From Oreohelix idahoensis (taxonomy: Eukaryota; Mollusca; Gastropoda; Stylommatophora; Oreohelicidae), in assembly GCA_024509875.1 (NCBI GenBank), contig JAMPIV010012453.1, positions 62,001 through 126,000 of the forward strand: 64,000 bases of DNA. Direction: 5' to 3'. The notes below the pieces were generated by a model. The model was given only the letters and a program-made list of their open reading frames with translations, made no database searches and was not told where the DNA came from. Shown here piece after piece: positions 1 through 11,768 of the stretch. Positions within the stretch are counted from its first letter, which is position 1. Each line of letters starts with the position of its first letter. The translations under genes were made by a program, and so were the position numbers.

Positions 1-522
1 TATTTTCCGGTCTCCTAGCCTTGACAATATGTCGACCATTGGCATTTGCTCTTGCGATATCATTCGCGTTTGAGATTATAATTCACCCTATTATGTTGCA
101 AAAGAAACCTTCGTTTGATTACCAATTAATCAAAACATGCATTTTTTAAATTCAAATTAGTAACTTTCTTAGCTTTTCAAGCTCTTGAAAAAATTAGATT
201 GATGTGCGAATGTCTGAAGTGGTGATACATTAAATCCACGCTGTTGCACAAACTGTGCGATCGTGTTAAATTGCTAAATGATATTAAAACTATTGTAAAT
301 TTTACATTTGAAGTTCAAAACATTGTTAATAAGTGATATACTTACGTATAGTCAACCTCAAATTAGAAGATGTGATGATGTTTGAACAAGAGCTAATATA
401 AGTGGCGTCCCGATCTTGATCGACATTGGGAGTTATCACGGCCCATGGAACAGCCTCGCTCTCCATCCTTCGCTAAAATTCTAGGCCTAACTTGAGCGAT
501 ACAGAACTTACTCAAAGTCCAT
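1..522. other. AT-rich stretch, nothing recognised
   Basis: No ORF with recognisable homology and no clear splice-delimited exon is visible. It borders the inverted-repeat pair that begins at 523. Confidence 0.4.
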
Positions 523-780
523 TCTCTCGACCGCCAAATATCAGAAGTCTTTAAAATTTCACACGAATAAAGAAAAATGGCTCCCAAATCTTCTCATACT
601 TTGCAAAGAATTATAACACCATTTAAAATGTCAAATTTGGTAAAATTTCAACTTCACTTCGAGATATCGACGTTTTACACTTTGTTTTCTTCAGTTTGCA
701 ATATATGAAACAAAAGATACACTTTTCCCCCTAAAAGTTGTGAAAACAGTGTGCAAATTAGTGGTTTGGCGGTCGAGAGA
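523..780. repeat. 16-bp perfect inverted repeat pair bounding 258 bp
   Basis: TCTCTCGACCGCCAAA at 523-538 is the exact reverse complement of 765-780. The interior is AT-rich and non-coding. This is the geometry of a short MITE, but no matching direct repeat flanks it (guccat-like sequence on the left, ccctca on the right), so the true ends could lie further out or it may be an internal repeat of something larger. Family unknown. Confidence 0.45.
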
Positions 781-985
781 CCCTCATTTGAATGAAGCGG
801 GGTGAGACAAAAAGGTTCGGAGTCCGTAGCAAACTACGCGTAACGTTGCTGTTTGTTTTTATTAGTAAAAAAATACTTCAATAGCTTTTAATTTTTTTTA
901 AAATTAATACACTTCAAAAGAGAAGAAGATAAAGAGTATCGTGATATTCTTCTTCTTCTTCTTTCGTTCGCTTGAAATATATTGT

Positions 986-3900
986 CTATATCTGCAATGT
1001 TGTTTCTTGTATAAACTTCACTGTCTTTTGTAGTTCATACAGAGGCCCGTATAGTTTTGCTTCCAGTGTTGTTTCTCTGGGCCAGTGGGTTTGCCTTAAT
1101 ATATCATATTCGGGGCAATCTTGAAGTACGTGCTCCGCAGTCTGGGGTGCCTGTCCACATGTACACATGGCTGAATTGCCAATCTTGAATTTTGTATACA
1201 TGTGGCTGCGGAGGCGGTTGTGTCCTGTTCTGAGGCGCAGAATGACAATTTGTTCTGATCTGTTCATAGCTTGGTAGTCATCCTTTGTTGGTGTTGGTGG
1301 CTTTCTGATTGATTTGATCATCATTTTCTTCTGATGGTATGTAACTGGTACATCCGGTTGCTCGTCTGCAGCACCTTCTTTAGCCAGTCCATCTGCTCTC
1401 TCGTTTCCTGGTATTCCACAATGAGACGGTATCCACTGCATGGCGACCCTGCGCTGGTTGCACAGTTCAGAAAGTAGGGCTTGTATACCTGGCAATTTTC
1501 TGGACTGAAGTGCTTGGAGTGCTGATCTTGCATCTGTCAGGAATACTACAGGCTGTGGACTGAGATTGGTGTTCAGTAGTTTCTCAGTTGCCACCTTGAT
1601 TGCCTGGACTTCTGCATCATAGTTGTTACAGTATTTCCCCGTTGGTACTCTGACCGTATCCCTAGTGTTGTTTGGGTATTCTATGTACACTCCTGCTCCT
1701 CCATTCTTTACTGCATTCTGTGCTGACCCATCCGTGTATACTCGGATCCAGAGGTCCTGTGGGTATTCATCATCCAGGAAACTGAGAGTGACTGTCCTAC
1801 ATTGCACGCTGTTCTGTTCATCCCTGTCGAATATTCCTTTCACTTTTGTCTGGATGTGTACTTTTAGTCCAGGCTCCTCTCTCCAAGAGGTTTGTTCTGG
1901 CACAGACTTTAGGGGGCTGTTAACTTCAGGCAGGTCTGAGGTTTGTCTACGAAATCGTTTGGCCTGGTGGATAAAGCTGCTTCTTTTCAGTCGCCCCATT
2001 GCTAGGTTTTGGAATCTGTCCTTCATTGGATGGCTCGGCATACAGAGGAACTTTTCTGCCTGTGTTAGCACTTTCGTGTCTCTGCATTTTCTCAGTGCTT
2101 GTATCCTCCCCATTTTCTCCATCTCCACTATAGGCGTTGATTTCATTGCCCCCGTGATGACCCTAAGCGCCTGGTTTTGCACCTTATCTAGCTCTTGTAA
2201 TGTGGTGTTTGATGCTGGACACCACGCAGCTGACCCATATTCCAGGTGTGGTCGTATGCCCTGCTGGTAAACTTTACTAAGTATTTCCCCGCTGGCTCCC
2301 CATGTGGTTCCACTTAGTTTTCTCAGGATGGCTAGCTTCCTCCTGGCCTTTGTTGCTGCCTTGTTGATGTGCTGCTTCCATGTCAGCCTATCATCGAATG
2401 TAACTCCGAGATAGGTGGGTTGTTTATCTTCTCTCAGGAGCTCTTCGTTTATCTTGATGACACCAGCTTTTTGTTTGGGAGAGAGGGTGAAGAGCGTAGT
2501 GCTGCACTTGTCTGTGTTGATGCTGACACACCATCTATTTGCCCATGAGGTTAAGGCATCTATAGCTCTTTGTAGCAGTTTGGTGGCCACTGTTGCATGC
2601 TCATCTGTGCACCATATTAACAGGTCATCAGCGTACATTGCCACTTTCATTCTATGTGGTAGTTCAGCAACCAGGTCGTTGATGTAGACTAGGAAAAGTG
2701 TGGGGGACAGAACCCCTCCCTGAGGGACGCCATGACGCAGTAGAATTTTCTTACTCTTGAGGCCATCTAGTTGTACTCAGGCTCTTCTGTTATGCAAGTA
2801 TGCTTTCACCCATTTGTACATCTTACCATTCACTCTACAATTTCTCAGTTTTTTCAGAAGCCCTTCTTTCCAAACCTTGTCAAATGCTTTCCTTAGATCT
2901 ATCCATGCTGCTAGTACCAGTTTCTTATCTTGGAACGCATCCTCAATCTCTTGGTAAAGGTAAGTTGCCTGATCTTCGGTAGAATAACACTGCCTAAAGC
3001 CTGCCTGCTGTGGTACAAGAAGGTTTTCACTTTCAAGGTACCACTGTAGCCTGAGATTGATGATACGTTCCATTGTTTTGCAGAGGCAGCTTGTAAGGCT
3101 GATTGGTCTGTAGCTGGAGGCGGTGGAACTGTCTTTTCCTGGTTTTAGGAGTGGTATCATGATTGCTTCCCTCCAGGTCTGTGGAACTCTGCCTGAGTTC
3201 CAACAGATATTGAAGATCTGCAGCAGCTTTGTTTTTGCTGCGGTTCCCAAGTTCTTAATCATTTCATTGGACACTCCATCAACTCCTGGCGACTTTCTCA
3301 TTTTCAATTTGGATATTGCAAGTTCCAGTTCTCTGGATGTGATTGGTGCCTCCATAACTTCAGGTATGGTTCCATCTTGTCCTGTGTATTGTTGTTTCTC
3401 ACGAGTCTCCTGTTGCTTCTCTGGGCTAACTTCGATGTTGTTGTCTTTAGCAAAGGAGTCTGCAAAGTGATCAGCTGCCTGTTTTCCCATGAGGATGTTT
3501 CCATCTTTGTACAGAGCAATCCTTGAGTTTCTCCCTGTACCTTCATCGTTAAGTTGTTTTACCAGCTTCCACAGTTTCCTTGTATCTCTTTCAAAGTTCA
3601 AGGACTCTGTTTTCTCCTTCCAGCTTCTTCGCCTGGCCTGCAACTTGGCCCTATGAAATTTGGCCTTAGCTTGCTGGTAATTATTGTGGTGTTCTTGGCA
3701 TGGACTGGTCTCTGCCTGCTTTCGAGATGTTTCCACGTCGTTGTGCAGCTGCTCTAGTTCACTATTCCAATATGGTTTGTAGTGCTTACGAGCTCCTCTA
3801 GGTATTGTTTCACGAGCAGCCTGTAATATGCATCTGCTGAATTCATCGACTAGCTTATTGATGTCTTTGTCTACAGTCAGATCTCTAGCCAGTATACTAG

Positions 3901-4876
3901 TACGATGCTGGTACATTGTCCAGTCTGCCTTCTTGTAGTTCCACCTAGAGAGAGTGCTGCTCTCCTTGACAAGTTCATTTTCCACAATTAGGAAGACTGG
4001 CCGGTGGTCGCTGCCCCCAAGTTGTTTCCCTACAACGTGTGTGGTGTTCCACTCCAGGCCGGGTGAGTGGAATGCCAGGTCTGGTGTAGAGGTGGTGTGC
4101 CATGATCTCGAGTAGAAGGTTGGTGGGTCGATTGGCTGGTTAATCAGAATAAGCCCATTGTCATCCTGCCAGTTTTCAAGCTCCTCACCTCTCCTGTCCA
4201 TGTGATCATAGCCCCAGCTCTGTGAGTGGCTGTTGAAGTCTCCGCATACAATCAGTCTTTCTTTTGCTGGGATTGTATCTAGTGCCAGTGGGCGGTCGCT
4301 CGGACAGTAGTAGTTGAGCAGGTGGAATTCTGAACTTTCTGTCCTGAGATGAAGCATCTGGTATTCCGCCCCCTCCATATATGTTTCAAGCTGACATGCA
4401 CTGATGTTATTCCTCACGAGTGTCAGTATTCCACCCTTTCGCCTGTCTATTCGGTCAGATCGGTAGCACTGGTAGCCTCTGATTTTGAAGGCTATGTCCT
4501 GGTTGAGGTGGGTTTCTTGCAAGCAACATACATTTACTTGCTCTTCATTCAAGATATTTTCAAGCTCTGATTTTTTGCTGTAGCCGTCTTTTTTACTATT
4601 GACGCCTTCAGCATTCCAGTGCATTATTTTAAATGGTCTTTTCTTTGCTTGGCCAGTAGCTTTATTCTCATGCCTCCTGGCTCCACGGGGCAATTGAGAA
4701 GGACCCCCAGTAGTAGGGGTTGGACCCTTCCGAGGCAGAGGGCCCGGCACTGCACCTGCCTGGGTGTCCGTCACAGGGCGAGTGCCATAACGTTTTGCAG
4801 ATATAGGCATACTTCCATAGCGCGTGTGCGTGGCATCCTGATTGCTGTGGTGCGCCTCTTGGCTGGTTACCTCCAT
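986..4876 (-). pseudogene. LINE ORF2: endonuclease, reverse transcriptase, RNase H; one nonsense codon
   Basis: This encodes the LINE replication protein. The first ATG is at 4876, 18 bp inside the in-frame TAG at 4895-4897. The N-terminal third is an exonuclease/endonuclease/phosphatase domain (motifs CLQETH, VCGDFNSHS, GGSDHRPV). The RT follows: ARKSPGVDGVSNEM, SYRPISLTSCLCK, QAGFRQ, AWIDLRKAFDKVW, then GVPQGGVLSP and YADD just after the break. RNase H has VYTDGSA, an acidic residue in NNYDAEVQAI, LTDARSALQAL and PSHCGIPGNERAD, and the C-terminus carries a CTCG...H...C knuckle. The frame is continuous except for a single TGA at 2777-2779 between RT motifs 3 and 4; both halves lie in the same frame, and a CGA-to-TGA transition is the simplest cause. 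The protein would be about 1,300 residues. It is inactive as read. Confidence 0.85.
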
Positions 4877-4894
4877 CTTCAGCACCTTGACTTG

Positions 4895-4987
4895 CTAGGG
4901 CAGACTGTGGTCTTGCTCGAGTGTAGGAGGGCCTGGCCAGTCTTGGTTTTTCAGCCGCTGATGGCTGTACTTGAGCCCCATCTCCAT
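4895..4987 (-). pseudogene. 30-codon ORF remnant upstream of the LINE ORF2
   Basis: An ATG at 4987 opens 30 codons ending at TAG 4895-4897, in the same frame as ORF2 and 18 bp before its ATG. It lies at the truncated 5' edge of the element, so it is most likely the end of ORF1 or a leader peptide. It has no recognised domain. Confidence 0.35.
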
Positions 4988-5220
4988 GTCAAGGAGCTGG
5001 CCTTGATGGGGTATCGTGATATAAATTTTATTACAATCCGCTTAATAGCAAAGGGACAGTGACGACTTAAACTTGACGAATTTCCCTCAGTTTTCTCCAC
5101 TTTTGTCTGTTTTCAACAGCACGAAGCGGGCACTTTGTGGTACCTATTAGATTTAAGTGATGAATGAGATAACCTTTGTGTTTGTCCAAAGGAGGATTAT
5201 AATTGTTAAGTTTTAAATAG

Positions 5221-6408
5221 TCAAGACCTAATCTTCACACTCAGACAGCTGAGTGAAAAGGCCCTTGAGTATAAGAGTGTGATCCATCTTTGTTTCATAG
5301 ATCTGGAAAAGGCGTTTGACAGGGTCCCCTGGAGCAAACTTTGGGACTGTTTGGCAAGGAAGAATATTCCAGCACCTCTGATTCATGCTATACAGAGCTT
5401 CTACAAGTCTTGCAGAAATTATGTGAGGACAGCAAACCATAAGTCAGAAGAGTTCAGGACCACCACTGATGTAAGACAAGGTGATATCCTATCACCTTAC
5501 CTCTTCATACTCCTTATGGACGATGTCATCAAGGCATGTAAGGAGAGAACAAGAAAGTATTCAGTGGGGTACTGGAAGATGAGACAGGTCTATATTTCAG
5601 AGCTGGCATTTGCTGATGATGTTGCCCTGATTGCTAAATCAGAGGCACATCTCCAATCCAACCTGCAAGTCTGGAAGGAAGAGCTGGAGAAGAGAGGGAT
5701 GGTCATAAGCAGCTCTAAAACAAAATCCATGGTGATATCACGAGAAGAAAGAAAACATCAGATTAAGTTGGGAGAACAGGTCCTGGAGCAGGTCGACCAC
5801 TTTAAATATCTCGGAGCTATTATAGACCTAAAGGGAGGCATCAAAGAAGAGTTGGCCACTCGAAAAGCAGTGGCTGGGAGACTTTTTCAGGCCATAAATC
5901 GTGGATTCCTCAGCAAGAAAGAGGTTGGTAAGAAAACGAAGATGGCTGTATACCACTCCACCTATGTCCCAGTCTTGACATATGGATGCGAGTCGTGGGC
6001 AATGACTACAACCCACAAAAGCCAGATCCAAACCTCAGAAATGAGGTATCTGAGGAAAGTGGTTGAAGTAACAAGAAGAGACATGGTCCGCAACCAGACG
6101 ATCCGTCAAGGCCTAAAATCCCATCCGCTGCAGACCCAAATAGAACAGTCCCAACTAAGATGGTTTGGCCATGTCTGCAGAATGGGAGAAGATCGGCTAC
6201 CACGACAAGCATGGGAAACAAAGAGCCAGGGATCCAGACCTCCAGGACGACCCAGAGTCCGCTGGGAGGACAACATTAGACAATCTTTGAAGGACCGAGG
6301 ACTAGAATGGAACCAGGCCAGGAAGAAGACAGCTGATAGAATGGTCTGGCGCTCTCTCTTCCAAACCTCTACACCTCACGGTAGAAGGGGAACGACTAAG
6401 TAAGTAAG
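5221..6408 (+). mobile_element. 5'-truncated RTE-like LINE, recent copy
   Basis: The direct repeat taagttttaaatag at 5207-5220 and 6409-6422 (14 bp) flanks the insertion. The element begins inside the reverse transcriptase and ends with a (TAAG)n tail merging into the TSD. It matches the full-length copy at 27764-30931 (opposite strand) almost exactly, with about five amino-acid differences over the shared 390 residues, so the family has been active recently. Confidence 0.9.
5222..6403 (+). pseudogene. Truncated LINE reverse transcriptase (C-terminal two thirds of RT)
   Basis: The frame is open from the truncation point to TAA with no start codon of its own. RT motifs present are CFIDLEKAFDRVPW, VRQGDILSPYLF and LAFADDVAL, followed by thumb-like sequence and the typical RTE-family C-terminus (RWFGHVCRMGEDRLP, GRPRVRWEDNIRQSLKDRGL). 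The endonuclease and RT motifs 0-2 are absent because of 5' truncation. No stops or frameshifts interrupt what remains. It could only be expressed by chance read-through from flanking DNA. Confidence 0.85.
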
Positions 6409-6422
6409 TAAGTTTTAAATAG

Positions 6423-7790
6423 AAGAAATAATTTTGAGCAGTTTCATCAGTATCCATTCACCTCAAGAAGTATACCTGGTTAAGAGTATATATTCATTCA
6501 GCTGGTCCTCAATTCATTTACAAATAATATAACTAAATAAGTGTGTGCGCACACATACACACTGTACAACTTACTATATGCACAACTTACTATATGATGT
6601 TCCCAGTTTCAGAATGCTCCAGAAAACTGGAATTTTTAAGTGACAAATAACAATTCATATAAAAATGCTTTCTCCTCATAAGAGTTCGTAGTAATGGATC
6701 TCCAACGTTATCTGTCTCTGGTCTTTATGGTACACTCCTGTTAGGCTAACTCCTGTTCATTTCTTGATGTTACCTTCTCACTCATGGCACTGATATCATC
6801 TTACCCATTTCTCATCCACTTTTCCTTCTATCATGGCTTTCAAATAAAGTGTTGTGTCTCTCGGTGTGTCATAAATACTTTGTCTAATTTTGATCTCTTT
6901 CATTAACTATCTTTTCATTCCAAATTATTCTGGTACCTATTTTTAAAAATCCACGTTTCCATGAGATATGTTGCATTCATTTAGATGTTCATATTTCAAA
7001 GGCCATAATTCTTTCTTACAAGCTCTTATGCATTGTCCATATTTCTGCACCATATCACTGCAAAGGGTATATAACGCTGACTTATTTTGTTTCGATCTTA
7101 ATGTGTCTGTTGTTGTTCAATGCATTTTTGACCATTCTCTACTAAACATTTGTCCGCCATTTCAAAAATCTAAACTAAGCACTGATTAATTATTAGATTA
7201 CCCTTTTGTAGTCAGAGGGCGCAAACTTAGAATTTGTCAGCATCCCTGGCGGTGTGTATTGTGTTCTCATATGTGTTTGTGCTTCAGTTTCAGAAATTAC
7301 TGTGTGTATGCACAACACTCTGGGATAAATAAATCTAAAATTAGGACTAATTATTTCCTGTGCATGCTTCATTGATGTGCAAAGTAATTTGTTTCATTTC
7401 ACATTTTCAGAGCATGTTTTTTTGTAATGTTCTTGTTCATGTCATAGATTTAGAATTTTTATATGCAGTAGTCCCAAACAGTATACCAGAATGAGTAATC
7501 TAAAGTCAATACTAATTAATTCCCAGGCCACAATCATGTATTCACAGGTCATGCAAGCTAAAAAAAATTGTCATCTTCAGCAGAGCTTGTACGGTATAAA
7601 TGCTCACACTTGTGTCTGCCGGAGATTTTGTATTTATATTTTACACAATATTCATGGACAGTATGCCTGGAGAGGTTTTCAAGACAACCTTTGTATATGT
7701 TTATTGAGACAATCTTTGAATATGTTAAGTGGCAAGAGAAATTATGGTTCACTTAGTCCGAGGAAGTAATGAAATGACAAAAATGTATTG
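6423..7790. other. Non-coding AT-rich stretch
   Basis: I see no exon or transposon ends here. Short ORFs near 6968 and 7491 have no recognisable motif and low-complexity composition. Confidence 0.4.
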
Positions 7791-7798
7791 ATCTGTGG

Positions 7799-8578
7799 CA
7801 GTGCTCTGCAGACTTTTTTGTTTCACGGCACACGTAAGTGATCTTAGAAATTTCACCCCACACTATAATACTTAAGTGCGTAAGCAGGTAAATGTAAAGG
7901 TAGTGCCATAGTAGACACTGATGAAGGGGGGTAAAGTGTTAGAGACTCACTATACTGGGTCCAGCTGTATTAGTATGGGTGACCAGCTATATAAGTGGGT
8001 GGATGGGGTAAATATTTAAAAATTCACTGCCATCATGAGACATCGCTCCCTCATTTTTTGTGATGGATCGGTGGTTTCTGTTGTTGTTGCTGTTTAACTA
8101 GGGCTGCTGAGCTTGTCCTTTTTTTCGCAACCAACACCAGTTGAAGAATTTGCAGAGAGCCCAGCAATAGCTTTCTATTCCCTGTAGAGAGTCCTGGACA
8201 AGTGAACAGCACACGCTGAACTGTTTTGTATGGAGCAGGTCATCTGCAGATGGATGAGTTCAGTTGCTGCAATTAGGCTCATAGGAGAAGTTTAATTTGT
8301 TTAAGTCTTGTTGAGTCTGGTATGTTCTGTTTTAAACTGATAGAACTTTTTGGCGATGTCAGGAATCTTGAGCTGACTACTGCCTTTATTAGAGTAATTA
8401 ATGTAGAAGTCTGAAGGCGAACGAGGAAGAAAAACTCCCATAGTTTAGTGGGTGATGATAACTCAGCTTATTATTTGTAAAATTGTATACATGAAATTCT
8501 TTCTTGGTGTCACAGCACACCAGGCAGACACTGGCGGAACACACCAGTGTGCTGTGGCACACCTGTTGCAGAGCACTG
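7799..8578. mobile_element. Non-autonomous hAT-type DNA transposon
   Basis: The left end reads CAGTGCTCTGCA and the right end is its exact reverse complement TGCAGAGCACTG. Less perfect inverted similarity (CACGGCACAC against the reverse complement of GTGCTGTGGCAC) continues inward. The flanks are atctgtgg (7791-7798) and atctatgg (8579-8586), 7 of 8 matching, which is the 8-bp TSD typical of hAT elements. No transposase ORF lies inside the 780 bp. The TIR beginning CAGTG also fits hAT. Confidence 0.75.
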
Positions 8579-8586
8579 ATCTATGG

Positions 8587-9906
8587 CATGGTTATAAATA
8601 AAAATGTATATTATGGCAGTGACCGTTGTCGTGAGTTAGTCTGTTTCACAACACAGCTTCTGTATAATCCTGAGTAACTCTGACCACACCGCGCGCTATA
8701 CATTTTAAGAACTGTATGAACTATGATACATTGGCCAATGGAAAGACTTCCTTATTCGTGTGTTTACTGAAACGTACTAGGCTTAACATGGAGTCTCAAT
8801 CCGTGCAACCGAGTGAAGGATGCAAATTAATTACATAAGTAGGAAAGAAGTACCACTTGGAAGAGGTCTCTAATTCTACAACAGGAATGTTACTTTAGGG
8901 GTAGGTGTAAAGACTTCCACGAAAAGTAGTTTATTAAGAGAGATATATTGAGTGGAAAGGCTTCGACACATCGGGTTAGTCCCTAATTTAGGTACCGGTA
9001 TTTAAAATATGCATAGAATAAAATGCACTTAGGAGACTAAAAGATTTTTAGCTAGGAAGATAAAGATTAATTCAGGGTATAATTTAAGCCTTAGATGAAT
9101 AAAATCGCTCCAGAAATAAGAAAGATAAGGGGGAAACTAGTTTTTCATAATTGAACAGAGAGACAAAATATGCCTCATTTTTGGATTCGCAATACCCCGT
9201 TAGCCCCCCTGCTTTCTGATACGCCGGATGTGCTAGTATAAATAGACCTTGCCCTTGCTAAATTGGGGCCATAAGATTTGAAAAACACAGCGAGCAGAAA
9301 GAAGCGGTAACTTGTAAACGAAGACTGCCTTTGCCAGTTGTACCTGAGAGCAGATCAAATTTGCCATTAACAGCTCGTCTGTGTGTGCCTGAGGGTAAGA
9401 AAGATATATATATATATGTATATAATTATATGATTTGCTATAGATTCACTACAGTGTGTTGGTAAGTGTGTAGACGTGTTTCTGCAACCATTGTGTAATT
9501 TCTGAAGGACTTACCCGCCTGTGTATATTCAAAATAAATTGCGAATGATGGCAAAAGTGTGTCTGTAGGTTTGGAAAAGCATTTAAAGAATTATTTCTAG
9601 TTGGAATGGGACACATACCAGGAACATAAGGAAGGATGACAGAAATTGTTTTAATGTATTGATCAAGGTATTACTTAGTATTTTATATTAGACCAAATCA
9701 TTGTATGGAGGCATAGCATGGACAAATCGATCTAACTAAGGATTTAAAAGGAAAGTGTAGTCACGGTGAACTGGATGTGGGTAGTGCTGGTATATATTGT
9801 CCTGTGCATTTGCTAGCACATTATCTGACACCGTCTATCGTCCCCATCTTGTGTAATAATGGAATAGTGATGGACCATATAGGGGTTACGTTTATTTTTG
9901 TTTCAG
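8587..9906. other. Non-coding stretch with a TATA-like promoter and a poly(A) signal
   Basis: A TATAAATA match lies at about 9237-9244, followed by a GC-richer leader, a possible splice donor (GGGTAAGA near 9392), a short AT microsatellite (about 9402-9420) and AATAAA near 9530. A promoter and poly(A) signal only about 300 bp apart would suit a solo LTR as well as a host 5' exon. I could not find TG...CA ends or a TSD, so neither is called. Confidence 0.3.
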
Positions 9907-10069
9907 GTTCTATCCTGACAACTACAAAGACTTTATAGAGTCATCCACCTCTGCTGGACTCTGTGATGCAAGTGCCCTTGTGGTTAACAGGGCCAGATAC
10001 CCAGCTTCCACCGCCTGGAGAAATTCAAAATACGTGTTCGTCCATGGCAGGAGAGTGACAGATCTTTAA
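9907..10069 (+). CDS. Terminal coding exon of an unidentified plus-strand gene
   Basis: A strong acceptor (TTTATTTTTGTTTCAG) ends at 9906. From there the frame G|TTC TAT CCT is open for 53 codons to TAA at 10067-10069, so the upstream exon must supply two bases. The peptide starts FYPDNYKDFIESS and ends WRNSKYVFVHGRRVTDL. Its balanced, non-repetitive composition with Trp, Cys and charged residues looks like real protein. A poly(A) signal follows at 10355-10360. I do not recognise the family and could not find the preceding exon. The gene is convergent with the minus-strand RING gene, whose 3' end is at about 11.5 kb. Confidence 0.6.
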
Positions 10070-10354
10070 ACACAAGATAAGTGGCAAAACAAAGCCACTG
10101 ATCAGCATAATGCATATCCAGATTATACCCCTATACTAAAAGACAAGATGCAAATAAACATACAGTGAATGATGAAAAGTGTGGACATAAATTTACCCAT
10201 TACTAGCTTCACAGTCAAGAAATAGTGACAAAACTCATTAGTATCATATCAATGTTCTTTAAAAGGAGATAATTAATCCAGTTGATAACCTTCAACAAGT
10301 GAAGGACTTTTGATATTGTTAATTATTTTCAATGTTTATTGATTTATTGTTGTA

Positions 10355-10360
10355 AATAAA
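10355..10360 (+). terminator. Poly(A) signal of the plus-strand gene ending at 10069
   Basis: AATAAA lies about 290 bp after the stop codon at 10069, within AT-rich 3'-UTR-like sequence. Confidence 0.5.
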
Positions 10361-11530
10361 TTTGATTTCATTTCAAACTTTCCAGACCGAAAAGAGAAAC
10401 GGTATAGGCTAAATAAATTGTAAATATTTACCAACAGACTTACTTACTTATTAAAGTTGAGTTTATGTTCTTGTTGGAAATAATTTTGTTAATATCCCCT
10501 AGCAGAGTCAACAATAATAATAATAATATAATAATCAAGGGAGGATCTTGAAAGGGAGCCCATAGGGATCCAGAATAATACAATAACATCATACCTGGAA
10601 ACTTATACAGCTTGACCCTACCTTTGATATCCATACACCCTTACTCTTTTCAGAGAAGGGGGTATTACTTATAAGACCAGACTCTTATCTGGCACTATCC
10701 TGGTATCACCTGATACAACTTTTTGTCCAGGATATCTTATATTTAATAACCTCTAAACCCTCTCGTGACAATTGTATTGAACACACTGAGAGAGAATGTA
10801 GGAGCAACAAATAAATGAGGTCTGTTATATCGAGGACTTGCAGTGTTGTTCCATCTGCATATGGTGAACATCCAGTGTGCTGGCATTTAATGTCTTTTAC
10901 TCTGAGTTCGTAGATAAATGAAGTATGTCATTAAAAAGGCAACATGGCAATCTTTTACAAAATATAAAAAAATTTATAATACATTTAAAAAGTTAAATTC
11001 TATCTTTCTTAAGGGCAGTTTATTTTTTTTAATTTAAAATAATTAAGATGTCATTAAAATAGATACAACAGCATTTATTATGAACACAGTAATGTCCACA
11101 TATATTCATACTACAACTATTCCATGAAGTGACCTTGTATACCTCAAGTGACTATTAGACATAAGCAGCTGTTTGTGGATGAATAAAGTAATTTATAAAA
11201 TGTACTAATGTTGGAGATACGCATGAGCATGTTTGATGAGGAAACAAATTTTATGATTAGGTAGTTATTTTAAAAGTTCTAGTAAACCCATCGAAAGAAT
11301 ATAAACAACCTGCCAGTTTTATTGGAAAGTTGATTTCTTTTATATTCATTTGATACAGTGCTAAAGGAAAAAAAAACTTAAGTCATTGACATAGTACCCA
11401 TTTGTAATATGACAGGTTTACATCTTATGCAAAAATGTTAACATTTTATGTACAAGATGTATATCTTGATTACAATTTAATTTTTAACATATTTAATGCT
11501 CATTTTTATTGCTGATTGATTTAACACTGT
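10361..11530. other. Intergenic spacer between two convergent genes
   Basis: AT-rich with no supported exon. It contains a short TTAC-repeat patch near 10440 resembling a LINE tail, but no adjoining LINE sequence. Confidence 0.4.
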
Positions 11531-11543
11531 TTTATTGTTTATT
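11531..11543 (-). terminator. Tandem poly(A) signals of the RING gene
   Basis: On the minus strand AATAAA occurs twice (11538-11543 and 11531-11536), about 230 bp downstream of the stop codon at 11769-11771. This is a normal 3'-UTR length for the terminal exon. Confidence 0.55.
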
Positions 11544-11768
11544 TGCATCTTAAATATCAAGTAACTTAAGATGAGCACTTGTTAGGATCGTGTGAAATAA
11601 GTTAGCACATACATTTTCTTTCTTTTTTTTTAAACAGCAAATTATAGGGAACACTCCCAAGCATATTACTGGTGTACTGAAGTGACAGTGTAACTCATGC
11701 AGAAGAGCTAGGTGCAGAGTGCTTAAAATGGACATGAATGAAACTCATGTCAATCCTCAGTCTAATGG

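Larger units (their letters stand above)
948..5010 (-). mobile_element. LINE with EN, RT and RNase H domains, delimited by a 12-bp TSD
   Basis: The sequence gtatcgtgatat occurs at 936-947 and again at 5011-5022, exactly bracketing this segment: a perfect 12-bp target-site duplication. Read on the minus strand the element ends in a GAA-repeat tail at the left boundary, as expected for target-primed reverse transcription. The coding order is apurinic-type endonuclease, reverse transcriptase, RNase H and a terminal Cys/His knuckle, which fits the I/Nimb-like group of RNase-H LINEs, although the clade assignment is inference. Only about 15 codons of 5' sequence precede a 30-codon remnant, so most of ORF1 is missing and the copy is probably 5'-truncated. 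Confidence 0.85.
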
